From Trichaptum fuscoviolaceum (lineage: Eukaryota; Basidiomycota; Agaricomycetes; Hymenochaetales; Trichaptaceae), in contig CAJSYZ010000003.1 in assembly GCA_910574455.1 (NCBI GenBank), forward strand, positions 4,277,250 through 4,341,249: a stretch of 64,000 bases of DNA, given 5' to 3'. Below the pieces are notes generated by a model that made no database searches, was not told where the DNA came from, and saw only the letters and a list, made by a program, of their open reading frames with translations. This document shows, in pieces, positions 35,801-46,129 of this stretch (position 1 is its first letter; every line of letters starts with the position of its first letter). The position numbers were made by a program, and so were the translations under genes.

Positions 35801-36896
35801 GCAGATGCAACAACGTGACGTATTAGTAGTAGGTGAAGCTGATGATACAGATGACTTCTTCGATGCCATTGTGGGTATTCAAGAGCTCAACAAAATTGCA
35901 GATTTGGACGATTCCAAAAGTTTAATAGATGAGCCACAGTGTGGTGCGGTTCATGGCGTAGGAAATGCTGAACGCCAGCTCCGCTTGGGTGGCGGGAATG
36001 ACCCTTTGAGCTTTACGTTAATGGCTTCGAAAAAACGTTAGTGAAACATCCTTTTGGTGCTGCAAATCCAACTTGTTTATTGTTATCCTTGCAGAGTCCA
36101 GTAAAGTGTACCCTAAACAGCTCGATGCTCTCGCGGCAATAGAAGGCTATCCAGAACTTCGACAACTCCGACAACTCATCAAGAAACACTTATTCAACAA
36201 GTACGAAAGTTGTAACACCAACTCAAAGTGTTCTGCTACTACTAGTAGTAGCAGGCAAGCCAAATTAAACTACAACGGATTTGAACACTATAAACTGGAT
36301 ATTAGCAATGACTTTTCAATTTTCCATTCAGCCACCGCGTTCTTTGCGTATCGTGGTGAATTGATCCCTATAGAACAAGCAATGAGGGAGGTGATCAGGT
36401 CCAGTCCCTCTTGGCGCGGAAAACCTCGACGAGATGCAGTTCTTGTCCGAGGTGGTTCCCGCAAACAGGGGTTCGCAGGAATGAGAGTTGCCAGGGTTAT
36501 ACTTTTTTTCTCATTCACCGTTAAAGTGGAACGTCAGGAATGCGCTCTCGTCCAGTTTTTCAAGCGTGTTGGAGAATCGCCCGACCCGAAAACAAGAATG
36601 TGGATAGTTGAACCAGCATATGAGTTGGAGAGCTCTACTGCCTGTGTCGGACGCTGTCCCGGAGTGAATGACAGTGGCAGACATCACTATCACCGTGACT
36701 GCAAGGCTCCGAAGCTGTCTGTATAGATATAGGGGACATCTTTCGTTTAGCTCACCTCCTTGGGGTCCCGAAGGGTGACGAATCTCCTCCGAAGTCATTG
36801 ACACCTGAGGAATCCCTGGACTTTTACGATAGATTCTACGTTAACAGATTTGCTGACATGCACATGCACGAAACATTGTACGAAACTAGACAATGA
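32853..36896 (+). pseudogene. Plavaka-family transposase, copy 2 (frameshifted)
   Basis: Second copy of the transposase gene with the same exon plan as at 2660-6705. It keeps the base lost near 4071 in copy 1, so the YYPLYLSIGN region reads on through VSNKARRSQKLN. It has its own breaks: two bases are missing near 33086 (TTCGCCACACG against TTCGACCCACACG), which shifts frame in the N-terminal linker after the zinc finger, and one G is missing near 36721, which stops the C-terminal part about 57 residues early. Several amino-acid changes come from CpG transitions. Neither visible copy therefore encodes an uninterrupted transposase, unless some indels are assembly errors. Confidence 0.85.
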
Positions 36897-37985
36897 TTAC
36901 TACTAACTTGAAGTAAAGCTTTTCAATTAGCATACACAACCTTGAATGTACTATATTGAAACTTACGAGTGAGGACTCGGATATGGCAATGAAACAAAAG
37001 GATGTACTAGACGAAACAGACCTTAGTACTACGTATGTAACGTAGTACTACACTGGCATTGCAGCATTGGCTCTTAAAGACTAGTAGTACCATGACACTG
37101 TTTTAACTTCAACTTCAAGTTATGGTGTTCTTGGCTTGCTTTCAAGTTGTACAGTATACTACTAGTGGTACACTGGCAATGATATCATGGAGTAGTATTT
37201 CATTCAGGTTGGTCAAGGCAATGTTATTATCAGCAAATCACAAAGCAACACAAGGAAAAACTGTAGACACTAGCATAGCGCAAAGATTACATGGGAACTC
37301 CAAGTCATAGCTTCACCTCCGAGTCCAGCTCTGCCCCGCAACAGCTAGTTGTGGTGACTGTTTCTATTAGAAGACCTTTCTTCCTGCTTGCCATTAGGAA
37401 GATACATCGGTGTGCAAATATCCTCAGGCTTTCGGTTCATCACTTCGCTTAGATAATCGCGATACTGTGAGTTGTAGATCTCTCCCGGTGATAAACTCGT
37501 CCTGGCAGTCGAAGCCCCGGCCGTAACCCTCGCTCCGGGTGGTATATCATTACATATCTCGAGCACCGTTGCTATCAGTTGGTCTTGAAATTTATCATAG
37601 CGGGTACTATTGTGGGTATCCTTCAAGTCTACGTAAGCCGTGAACTTCTCAATAGAGTCAAGGACTGCGTCAGTCCTCTCCTCCCGAGCATGTATGATAT
37701 CGTTCATTACGTGGCGGATTGAACGGGATAGCTGGTTACCCATGACTGTGTGGAAAAGATCCTCGTTGAGGACTATTTGCAACCACCTCTTGACGACTTT
37801 AAAACCATGTATCAACTCCCGCTGAATCTTTTCCAAACGACGGACATCTCGTAAGTCAAGTTTGTTCAAAAAATCAGCGAAAGAGGGATTAGGCCCCAAG
37901 GCCTTCAAGGTCCTTTTCATGTCTTCAACAGATTTGATGCGAAGGTCGTCGGCCATAACAAAGTTCGGCACTTCTTCACCGTTAT

Positions 37986-38561
37986 TGTCAGGAATCCGCC
38001 TCAGGTTATTTTATTTCTTTTATTTTTCTTTTATTTTCTTTTACGATCACACTCCGAGTCGGATCCCCGACATGTCCGGTCCGAAACCGGACTTTCTTTG
38101 ACTCCGATTCTCTTCCTTTTTGCGTAGATTACTTGCCTGTATGTTTGCAGGCCGCTAGGACAAGCGCCCTGCAAACAATTCTCCTTTCTTTCTTTCTTCC
38201 GCCACTCCGACTCGAACCTCCGCTCTACCGATGCGGGACCCCGACTAGAGCGGGACCCCGAACTCCGACTTACGTCAGCGGTATAGGTCGGACCTAGTCG
38301 GATCAGGGTCCAGTGGCTTGGTACTGTATAGTTTTTGCCTTTGTTCATCAAAACCGCGGATCCCCCTGCGAAGCACTCCACTTTTGGCCTCTTGTAAAGT
38401 GCTTCTCAGGTGATGTGTTTATCTTTAGCTCTGATGTGTAGAATAGCTTAATTGACTTGTAAAGTGCTTCTCAGAGTGAGAACCACCGCTCATTGCGTCC
38501 GATCGTCGTCCGTGTCCGATTCAGGGTCTCGAAAGCGAAGGAACCACTCTAGGTCGTAACA
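37986..38561 (+). repeat. 5' LTR of chromovirus
   Basis: 576 bp, TGTCAGGAATCC to GGTCGTAACA, equal to 43734-44309. It contains a T-rich tract near the start, a TATA-like TGTATAG at about 38325-38331 and two copies of a 19-bp word starting CTTGTAAAGTGC (38391-38409 and 38456-38474). Confidence 0.95.
38380..38390 (+). other. LTR sequence complementary to the primer-binding site (self-primer)
   Basis: ACTTTTGGCCT in the 5' LTR is the exact reverse complement of AGGCCAAAAGT at 38564-38574. It lies about 50 bp after the TATA-like box, where a transcript could begin. In Tf1-like elements the first 11 nt of the mRNA fold back to prime reverse transcription. Confidence 0.6.
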
Positions 38562-38563
38562 TT

Positions 38564-38574
38564 AGGCCAAAAGT
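38564..38574 (+). other. Primer-binding site of chromovirus
   Basis: AGGCCAAAAGT begins two bases after the 5' LTR end. It does not look like the 3' end complement of initiator tRNA, and it pairs perfectly over 11 nt with 38380-38390. Confidence 0.6.
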
Positions 38575-38625
38575 TTGTTCTTTCGACGCCCTGCGATTGC
38601 ACCGACCGATTTTTGATCCCTCTGA

Positions 38626-39891
38626 ATGGGAAGATTCGGACAAGAAGACTCCGACGAAGATATGACCGACCCGATCAACCCCGCGCAAGCAGCGCCAGCG
38701 CCAGGCGCTGCTCCGACTCCGACTCCGGGTGCTGCTCCCGCCCAGACCGCACCACCGCCCCAGCAGGGCGGAGACCTCCCCCCAGACGTCCTCCAGGCTA
38801 TCAATGATGCCACCCGACCTCTCCAGTCACACCTGCAGGAGGTGACCGCCGAAAACCAGCGCCTCCACGACTTCATGAACCTGTTTGTCCGAAATGCGCA
38901 GGAAGGCGCGACCCGCACTCCCAAGGGTCCGAAGGTCGGTGCCCCGCCCGCGTTCTATGGGCGTACTCCGAAAGATAAGGAGACAGAGAGTATCAGCTTT
39001 GAGGAGTGGTCGCAGAAGGTCCGACTTTATGTCCGGATGCGCCCCCAGGAGTTTGTAGGCAGTCCGACGATGGCCTGTCTATGGGCTGCTTCGCTACTCC
39101 GCGGGCCCGCTGAACAATGGGCTCGTCCGCACACAACCGCCGCCCTCGAGGGCACCGAAGTCCCCGCTCTCATGACCGATTTGGAACTCTTCCTGGCGTC
39201 CCTCCAGTCCGCGTTCGGACGTCCGAACATCAAGCGCCACGCCGGACAGGAGCTTATGAAACTGCGCCAGGGCAAGGACACGGTGTCAGAGTATGCGGCG
39301 AAGTTTCGTGCGTTGCTGGTGGAGTCGGAGGTGGACTGGGGGATGGAAGGGAAGATGTTGGTGTTTGAGACCGGACTCAGCAGTCAGTTCCGCTATGATC
39401 TGGCGAGCAAGGAGATCCGGGAGACCAAGAGCTTCGACCAGTGGGTCCGACTGCTTTGCGAATACGATGAGGACTTGCGTGCGCGTCGGACTGGCTTCAA
39501 GCAGAACAACTGGAGTCCGAACTGGGGCTCCCGCTCGCAGACACACCACTCCGCTTCGCGCGGACCGACTCGGGACCCCGACGCGATGGACATCGATCGC
39601 TTGAGCACTGAAGAGATGATGCGCCGCGGACTTTGCTTCCAGTGCGGTGAGCATGGACATCTGGCTCGAGACTGTCCGCAGCGGAGCAAGAGATCAAATG
39701 TCCGATCGAAGGTGGCTTCACAGACCGCCGCCTCGTCATCCACCGCTCCGCCCGCCGCCGCTCCCAAGACACCGACTGCAACCCTCGAGGAAGTCCGCGA
39801 CGAGACTCCGACCGTGAACGCCGCTCGCACTCCGACCGTTGACGAGATCGCCAAAGCGGTCGCAGCTGCTCTCAAGAGTCAGGGTTTTTGA
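38626..39891 (+). CDS. gag: Gag polyprotein of chromovirus
   Basis: 421 codons. The N-terminus is Pro/Ala-rich, followed by a short coiled coil. The capsid-like retrotransposon gag domain is in the middle (ESISFEEWSQKVRLYVRMRP, LRQGKDTVSEYAAKFRALL). A single CCHC zinc knuckle, CFQCGEHGHLARDC, lies at about residues 335-350. It forms the particle and binds element RNA. The stop TGA at 39889-39891 overlaps the start of the pol frame. Confidence 0.9.
   Translation: MGRFGQEDSDEDMTDPINPAQAAPAPGAAPTPTPGAAPAQTAPPPQQGGDLPPDVLQAINDATRPLQSHLQEVTAENQRLHDFMNLFVRNAQEGATRTPKGPKVGAPPAFYGRTPKDKETESISFEEWSQKVRLYVRMRPQEFVGSPTMACLWAASLLRGPAEQWARPHTTAALEGTEVPALMTDLELFLASLQSAFGRPNIKRHAGQELMKLRQGKDTVSEYAAKFRALLVESEVDWGMEGKMLVFETGLSSQFRYDLASKEIRETKSFDQWVRLLCEYDEDLRARRTGFKQNNWSPNWGSRSQTHHSASRGPTRDPDAMDIDRLSTEEMMRRGLCFQCGEHGHLARDCPQRSKRSNVRSKVASQTAASSSTAPPAAAPKTPTATLEEVRDETPTVNAARTPTVDEIAKAVAAALKSQGF
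39882..39888 (+). promoter_or_regulatory. Probable -1 ribosomal frameshift site, gag to pol
   Basis: G GGT TTT lies directly before the gag stop codon TGA and fits the X XXY YYZ slippery pattern in the gag frame. Slipping back one base enters the open pol frame at TTG AGT GGG. Pol has no ATG near its beginning, which supports expression as a fusion. Confidence 0.6.
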
Positions 39892-42800
39892 GTGGGTCTA
39901 GGCGCGCGGTCGTTCCGCCAAAGACCCCGAACCGATTTTCGCTGTTAGATGATGATGTATCCGATCCCTCTGTGTACAATCGTACTTCGCTAATACACAA
40001 GAGTTTGCGTCGATTCATCCATGTCCCAGTGAGAATAAGTGACGGCCGAAAGATTTTGAGCATGAGAGCGCTGCTAGACTGCGGTGCATTTTCGGTGATT
40101 ATCAACCAGAAGCTGGTGCGGAAGTTCGGACTACGTACTCGTCCTCTCGACCGACCAATCAAGGTGTACAACGCCGACGATTCGCTGAACCAGAGTGGTC
40201 CGATTACAGACCAAGTCCGACTTACTCTGGAGATCGGTGGACACAAAGAAGAAGTCGATGCCACAGTGGCAAACATCGGAGACTATCCGTTGATCATTGG
40301 GATAGATTGGCTACACCACCATAACCCGGAGATTGATTGGAACGACGAGACCATCAGCTTCACGCGATGTCCGAATGAATGCCGCCCCGTCGAAGCGGCA
40401 AGAGTCGTGGAAGTCGGACAACCGCTACCCCGCGCCGTTCGCAAGTGGCGGGCCGTGCGATGCAAGAACAGTCGACAGATGCGACCGCGACCGCAGCCCC
40501 ATGCAAGAGTCTGCGTTGCGGAAGTCGGTGATGATTCAGACGAGTCGGACAGTGAGTCTGACGACCTTGCGAAGATTCCCCCCGGATTTCGGTACTCCGA
40601 AAAGTACATGGACATCTACCATGACGCGGAGCAGTTCTATGTGGCGGACGATCCGGACTTTGTGCATAAAGTTGCGGCCTCGTATACCTGGTCGCAGGCG
40701 ATTGCGAAGAAGTCGGCAGTGAAGGAGGGTGACAAGACCTTCGAGGAGATGGTCCCCCCGCAGTACCGCGAGTTTGCGAAGGTGTTTTCGAAGTCAGAGG
40801 CCGAACGGTTGCCCGAGAGGAAGCCGTTTGACCATGCGATCGACCTGGAGCCTGGATCGACACCTTCGTACAGCAAGATCTATCCGATGGCACCGGCGGA
40901 ACGTGCAGCCTTGAAGGAGTTCATTGAGGAGAACCTCCGCAAGGGCTACATCCGTCCGTCGAAGTCCCCCGCCGCTGCTCCGGTCTTCTTCATCAAAAAG
41001 AAGGACGGATCGCTTCGGATGGTCGTCGACTACCGAAAACTCAATGAGATCACCGTCAAAAATCGGTACCCGCTTCCCCTGACCACCGAACTCATCGATT
41101 CCTTGAAGAAGGCCCGCGTCTTCACCAAGCTCGACTTGCGGGCCGGATACAACAATATCCGCATCAAGGAAGGCGACGAGTGGAAGGCCGCTTTTCGGAC
41201 TCAGGAGGGCCACTTTGAACCGACCGTTATGACTTTCGGACTTACGAACGCACCCGCTACGTTTCAGCGGATGATGAACGAGCTCTTCAAGGATATGCTG
41301 GATGTTATTGTCATTATCTACCTCGATGACATCTGCATTTTTTCGGAGAACGAGTCGGAGCACGAGGAACACGTTAAGGAGGTACTCCGACGTTTGGAAA
41401 AGTACGACCTGTTCTGTAAGCCCGAAAAGTGCGAGTTCCACAAGGACTCCATTGAGTACCTGGGTATGATCATTGGCTCTGGAATTATCTCGATGGATCC
41501 GAAGAAGGTCGAAGCGGTGGCCGACTGGCCGACTCCGGCGAAGGTGAAGGACATTCAGGCTTTCTTGGGGTTCGCAAACTTCTACCGACGTTTTATCAAG
41601 GACTTCTCGAAGCTGGCGGTTCCCATGACCAAATTGTTGCGGAAGGATGTCCAGTGGCGCTGGACTACCCGCCAGCAAGAGTCCTTCGATGGTCTGAAGA
41701 AGAAGTTTGCGGAGGCACCGGTCCTCGCGATGCCCGACCTCGAGAAACCCTTCATCCTCGAATGCGATGCTTCGGACTTCGCGACCGGAGCGGTACTTTC
41801 GCAGATCGGACCAGACGGTGACATTCACCCAGTGGCCTACTATTCGAAGTCCCTGGGCGATGCGGAGAGGAACTATGAGATCCACGACAAGGAGCTTCTA
41901 GCCATCGTCCGAGCCTTGGACGAGTGGCGGCACTATCTCGAAGGAAGTCCGCACAAAATTGATATTGTGTCGGACCACCGAAATCTGCTCTTCTTCGCGG
42001 AGGCCCGAAACCTTACGAGACGCCAGGCCCGCTGGAGCTTGTTCCTTAGCCGTTTTGACTTTCTGATCCGTCACCGCCCCGGCCGACTTGGTGGAAAGCC
42101 GGATGCTTTGTCCAGGCGCGAAGATCTTCGTCCTGACGGACCGGACAATACGAACAAGGTCCTTCTGGACACGAACCGCTTCTATACGTTGGCGATGCGA
42201 CGAGGGATGGTCCGGGCAGAGGGGGATACGGAGTTGTTGCGGAGGATTCGGGAGTCCGAGAGGTTTGACGAGGAATTGGTCGAGGCGATTGAAAAGGTGA
42301 AGGAAGGGGCTCCGCGCGCGCTGGCGAACGATCTGGAGGAGTGGAACACGGAGGATGGGCTGCTGCTGTACCGGGGTAAGGTCTATGTGCCGAAGGACGA
42401 GGAGATCCGCCGCGATATCGTCAAGTTACACCACGATTCGCTTCCAGTCGGACATCCGGGTCGTTGGAAGACCTACGAGCTGGTGAGTCGGAACTACTGG
42501 TGGCCAGGTATGTCTACCTTCGTCGAGCGGTACGTGTCGGGCTGTGACACTTGTATGCGGACGAAGAATATCCCGCAACGTCCGGTTGGTCCGCTTCAGC
42601 CCAACGAAGTACCAGACGGACCATGGCAGGTCATTTCGTGCGACTTCATTACACAGCTGCCACAGTCCGGTGAACACGACGCCATCTTTGTGGTTGTAGA
42701 CCGACTCACCAAGCAGGCCCATTTCATACCGACGACCTCGGATATTGACTCTGCGCGGACGGCCGACTTGTTTGTGTCCGAAGTTTGGAAACACCATGGC

Positions 42801-43691
42801 ACGCCGCGCAAAGTCATTTCGGACCGGGGTACACAGTTCGTGTCCCGGTTTATGAAGGCGGTACTCCATCGACTTGGGATTGAGGGCGCAACATCGACAT
42901 CCTTCCACCCGCAGACGGACGGTCAGACCGAGCGGGTGAACCAGGAGTTGGAACAGTATCTCCGTGCGTTCACCGACGTCCGACAGGAAAATTGGTCGGA
43001 GTTACTGCCCATGGCGGAGTTTGCGCACAACACGCGAGCGCACTCCGCTACCAAGGTGTCTCCCTTCGCACTGCTGTATGGATACAACCCCGAGTTCACC
43101 ATTGTACCGAGTGCCGGACTTTCGACGGTACCTGCAGCGGACGACCGACTCGACCTGCTTCAGAAGGCTCAGGAGGACGCTCGCGCGGCTCTCGAAGTCG
43201 CAGCGGAGCGGATGAAGCGGTACTACGACCAGGGACATGCAGACACGCCAGACATCCGACCAGGAGACAAGGTATGGCTCGACGCACGGAATATCGCAAT
43301 ACCGGGCACGCGCAAGCTGAATCCGCGGAGACTCGGACCCTACACGGTTTTGCGGAAGATCGGACTCTTGAATTACGAGCTTCAGCTGCCTGCGACTATG
43401 CGGATTCACCCAGTGTTCCATGTGTCGCTTCTCACGAAGTATACACCGGACACCATTCCTGGTCGCGTCCAGACGCCGCCAGAACCCGTAAACGTCGACG
43501 GCGACATTGAATACGAAGTATCCGAAGTCCTTAATTCGCGCCGAAGCGGTCGAGGTCGGACTCTGCAGTATTTGGTTCGCTGGAAAGGCTATGGACCCGA
43601 GGAAGACCAATGGATTGATGCCGCGGACATGGAGCATGCCCCCGCCGTTATCCGAAAGTTCTATCGTCGGTACCCCGACGCCATTCGCTAA
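39888..43691 (+). CDS. pol: Pol polyprotein with C-terminal chromodomain
   Basis: About 1267 codons, open throughout, in the -1 frame relative to gag. Domains in order: aspartic protease with LLDCGAFSVII near residue 65 (Cys where Ser or Thr is usual); reverse transcriptase with MVVDYRKLN, LDLRAGYNNI and YLDD at about 478-481; RNase H (ILECDASDFATGAVLS); integrase zinc domain (HHDSLPVGHPG...CDTCMRTK, from about 848); integrase core with the Asp of SCDFITQ (about 918), the Asp of SDRGTQF (about 978) and the Glu of TERVNQE (about 1014); and a chromodomain YEVSEVLNSRRS...YLVRWKGYGPEEDQW at about 1208-1258. The chromodomain usually directs integration to heterochromatin, which fits its position inside another transposon. 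Confidence 0.95.
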   Translation: MSGSRRAVVPPKTPNRFSLLDDDVSDPSVYNRTSLIHKSLRRFIHVPVRISDGRKILSMRALLDCGAFSVIINQKLVRKFGLRTRPLDRPIKVYNADDSLNQSGPITDQVRLTLEIGGHKEEVDATVANIGDYPLIIGIDWLHHHNPEIDWNDETISFTRCPNECRPVEAARVVEVGQPLPRAVRKWRAVRCKNSRQMRPRPQPHARVCVAEVGDDSDESDSESDDLAKIPPGFRYSEKYMDIYHDAEQFYVADDPDFVHKVAASYTWSQAIAKKSAVKEGDKTFEEMVPPQYREFAKVFSKSEAERLPERKPFDHAIDLEPGSTPSYSKIYPMAPAERAALKEFIEENLRKGYIRPSKSPAAAPVFFIKKKDGSLRMVVDYRKLNEITVKNRYPLPLTTELIDSLKKARVFTKLDLRAGYNNIRIKEGDEWKAAFRTQEGHFEPTVMTFGLTNAPATFQRMMNELFKDMLDVIVIIYLDDICIFSENESEHEEHVKEVLRRLEKYDLFCKPEKCEFHKDSIEYLGMIIGSGIISMDPKKVEAVADWPTPAKVKDIQAFLGFANFYRRFIKDFSKLAVPMTKLLRKDVQWRWTTRQQESFDGLKKKFAEAPVLAMPDLEKPFILECDASDFATGAVLSQIGPDGDIHPVAYYSKSLGDAERNYEIHDKELLAIVRALDEWRHYLEGSPHKIDIVSDHRNLLFFAEARNLTRRQARWSLFLSRFDFLIRHRPGRLGGKPDALSRREDLRPDGPDNTNKVLLDTNRFYTLAMRRGMVRAEGDTELLRRIRESERFDEELVEAIEKVKEGAPRALANDLEEWNTEDGLLLYRGKVYVPKDEEIRRDIVKLHHDSLPVGHPGRWKTYELVSRNYWWPGMSTFVERYVSGCDTCMRTKNIPQRPVGPLQPNEVPDGPWQVISCDFITQLPQSGEHDAIFVVVDRLTKQAHFIPTTSDIDSARTADLFVSEVWKHHGTPRKVISDRGTQFVSRFMKAVLHRLGIEGATSTSFHPQTDGQTERVNQELEQYLRAFTDVRQENWSELLPMAEFAHNTRAHSATKVSPFALLYGYNPEFTIVPSAGLSTVPAADDRLDLLQKAQEDARAALEVAAERMKRYYDQGHADTPDIRPGDKVWLDARNIAIPGTRKLNPRRLGPYTVLRKIGLLNYELQLPATMRIHPVFHVSLLTKYTPDTIPGRVQTPPEPVNVDGDIEYEVSEVLNSRRSGRGRTLQYLVRWKGYGPEEDQWIDAADMEHAPAVIRKFYRRYPDAIR

Positions 43692-43733
43692 CGAACGCGC
43701 GCGCTCTTTAGGAGCGCCCTTGGAGGGGGATAA

Positions 43734-44309
43734 TGTCAGGAATCCGCCTCAGGTTATTTTATTTCTTTTATTTTTCTTTTATTTTCTTTTACGATCACAC
43801 TCCGAGTCGGATCCCCGACATGTCCGGTCCGAAACCGGACTTTCTTTGACTCCGATTCTCTTCCTTTTTGCGTAGATTACTTGCCTGTATGTTTGCAGGC
43901 CGCTAGGACAAGCGCCCTGCAAACAATTCTCCTTTCTTTCTTTCTTCCGCCACTCCGACTCGAACCTCCGCTCTACCGATGCGGGACCCCGACTAGAGCG
44001 GGACCCCGAACTCCGACTTACGTCAGCGGTATAGGTCGGACCTAGTCGGATCAGGGTCCAGTGGCTTGGTACTGTATAGTTTTTGCCTTTGTTCATCAAA
44101 ACCGCGGATCCCCCTGCGAAGCACTCCACTTTTGGCCTCTTGTAAAGTGCTTCTCAGGTGATGTGTTTATCTTTAGCTCTGATGTGTAGAATAGCTTAAT
44201 TGACTTGTAAAGTGCTTCTCAGAGTGAGAACCACCGCTCATTGCGTCCGATCGTCGTCCGTGTCCGATTCAGGGTCTCGAAAGCGAAGGAACCACTCTAG
44301 GTCGTAACA
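43734..44309 (+). repeat. 3' LTR of chromovirus
   Basis: 576 bp, identical by eye to 37986-38561, preceded by the polypurine tract and followed by the target duplication GTTAT. Confidence 0.95.
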
Positions 44310-46129
44310 GTTATGGAGTGCGCGGACCTTGTCCCAAAGTGTGAGCGCCAGTCTCCGTCCAATCTCCGAGTCTTTAAAGACTAGATGCTTGTGAACGTCA
44401 GGCTGAGGGCGTACCTGAGGCAATCCCCCAAACAGTTGGACCGCAGGCGTTACGAAAGTTCCTGGGTTGTCCACCGTCATTGAGTAGAGCCTTTCCTGTG
44501 CATTGGGCTTGAAATTAAACTGAAGAGCTGCCGATTGTTGGAGGAGTTTGTCAATTTCTACGATGAAATCGTAAAGTGCGTTGTAATGGAGCTGGAAATA
44601 TGGTAGAAAGAACCGGAAAGCAGTTAATTTGTTCACCTGAGATGCGTCGAATGGCAGGTTTTGACGTTGCCGAGCTTCACGATTCAGGATAAATTTGACA
44701 TGTGGTGGGTCTTTTACCACAGTGTAGGATATTTCTTCCGGTTCCGGGGAACGACTCGAAGTCGGAGGTGGCAAGTAAACTCGAAGGTATCGTTCAAAGT
44801 GTTCATGCATGACGACAGACAATGTCTTAAAGTTGGCGGCAAAGTAATTGAGAGTGCCGGGAACAGAATTCAGTGAGTACTTGGTTCTCAGTATCTCCTC
44901 GCCAGTGAAATCAAGGACAATTGCACAGCCTTCCCGGAGGTAGGTCAGTAGATTATCTGTAAGCTTCCTCATTCTTACAGCGTCGCCTGCTTGCCGTGAC
45001 TAACAAGGGTATGTTTTTAGATGTCACTCTTTTTAGAAATGTGATCATGTTACTTACCCCAGACATTTTGTCTTCCACGAGATCGATTGACGCTGATACG
45101 TCATTTAAAGTATCTGCAATGTTCTTCTGGACTCCTTCCATCACGGCAAACCTCTTCTCCAAATCCGTAACTCGAGCCCTCAATTCATTGGAATCCTTTT
45201 TATGAAATTCCTCCCATTTTTTCAGCTTCTTGGTCAAGTCCTGCAGCTGCTTGACTCCTGCATTTGGATCGTCTAAGGGCGCGAGCTCAGAGGGGGTTGG
45301 CGAATGAGATGAACTCTTTGGGATCAAGTGAGCCGATTCGATGTTTTCTGTGCCAGTGAAGGGTTAGCTTTGGACACAGACTATGATAGAAAAGGGAGGA
45401 AGAATGCGTTACCTTCGCTTGGATCGACGTTATCAACTTGAGAATCCGATACTCCAATTGCCGGCGAACTGCGCATAGATTTTTGGGCAGCAGACACTTT
45501 AGAATGCAAATCCGACAACATGTCATTTGGAGTACTACGTGGGCTGCGGCTGAATCGAGGCCGAGGAGTAGGTGAAGGGGTTGAAGGCTTGAGGACGCTA
45601 ATTTGAAGAACCCTCTTATTTGGAATAGTCGGATTGTTCTGCGCGACGTCCCGGGAGGAGGGAAAGGAACTCGGTGGATCAGAGTTCCAGACACGCCTCC
45701 GAGTCTCCCCTCGATAGCCATTGGCGCCAAAGTATGTTCCAAGTTCTTCACGCGGTGTATAACTGTTGTGTACGTGTTGAACGCTGCCTCTATAGTCGCG
45801 GTTCGAGTCCGCAGGGTATGAAGAGCTGGTCCTGTCTTGGTATTGCCCACTGGCGCTGGTAAGGCTCGGCCCCGGAGTGCTCGTGAGACTGTGCTCATAA
45901 AGTCTCCGTTTATTACTTCTGTTCTTGCTGTGCCAGTCCTTCTGTGAATACGGCGGTGAATAGGAACGTTCACGGCCCTTCGAGTACCGATTACGACTGG
46001 AACGATGCTCCGACTCGGATTCGGATTCTTCGAAATAATTGTCAGAACCGGCGAGGGGTCCGACTCAAACTCAGGCTCACCTTCACTTTTCGGGCTGCGC
46101 TGACGCTTCTTACTATTGTATGATGGCAT

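Larger units (their letters stand above)
37986..44309 (+). mobile_element. Complete Ty3/Gypsy chromovirus (LTR retrotransposon)
   Basis: 6324-bp element with 576-bp LTRs at 37986-38561 and 43734-44309 that I read as identical, TG...CA ends and the 5-bp target duplication GTTAT (37981-37985 and 44310-44314). The empty site is seen in copy 1 at 7787-7791. The internal part has a primer site, gag, pol with protease, reverse transcriptase, RNase H, integrase and a C-terminal chromodomain, and a polypurine tract (GAGGGGGA, 43723-43730). All reading frames are open. Identical LTRs and intact genes point to recent insertion and possible activity. The layout is that of the fungal Tf1/sushi-MarY branch of chromoviruses. 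Confidence 0.95.
37345..46129 (-). pseudogene. Transposon accessory coiled-coil gene, copy 2, split by a Gypsy element
   Basis: Copy of the gene at 7155-9594. The 3' part (37345-37985) is one open frame of about 208 codons and keeps the base missing in copy 1, showing that TAYVDLKDTHNSTRYDK is continuous. A chromovirus then interrupts the last long exon between 37985 and 44310, with the 5-bp duplication GTTAT. The remaining exons continue from 44310 to the start at 46129 (MPSYNSKKRQRSPKSEG). Between 45655 and 46035 the sequence differs from copy 1 by substitutions and by about 45 extra bases, far more than elsewhere. The gene is inactivated by the insertion. Confidence 0.75.

Noticed and set aside
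40794..41885. Long minus-strand ORF of 363 codons
   Set aside because: It is the antisense of the reverse transcriptase and RNase H coding sequence, open only because of codon bias.
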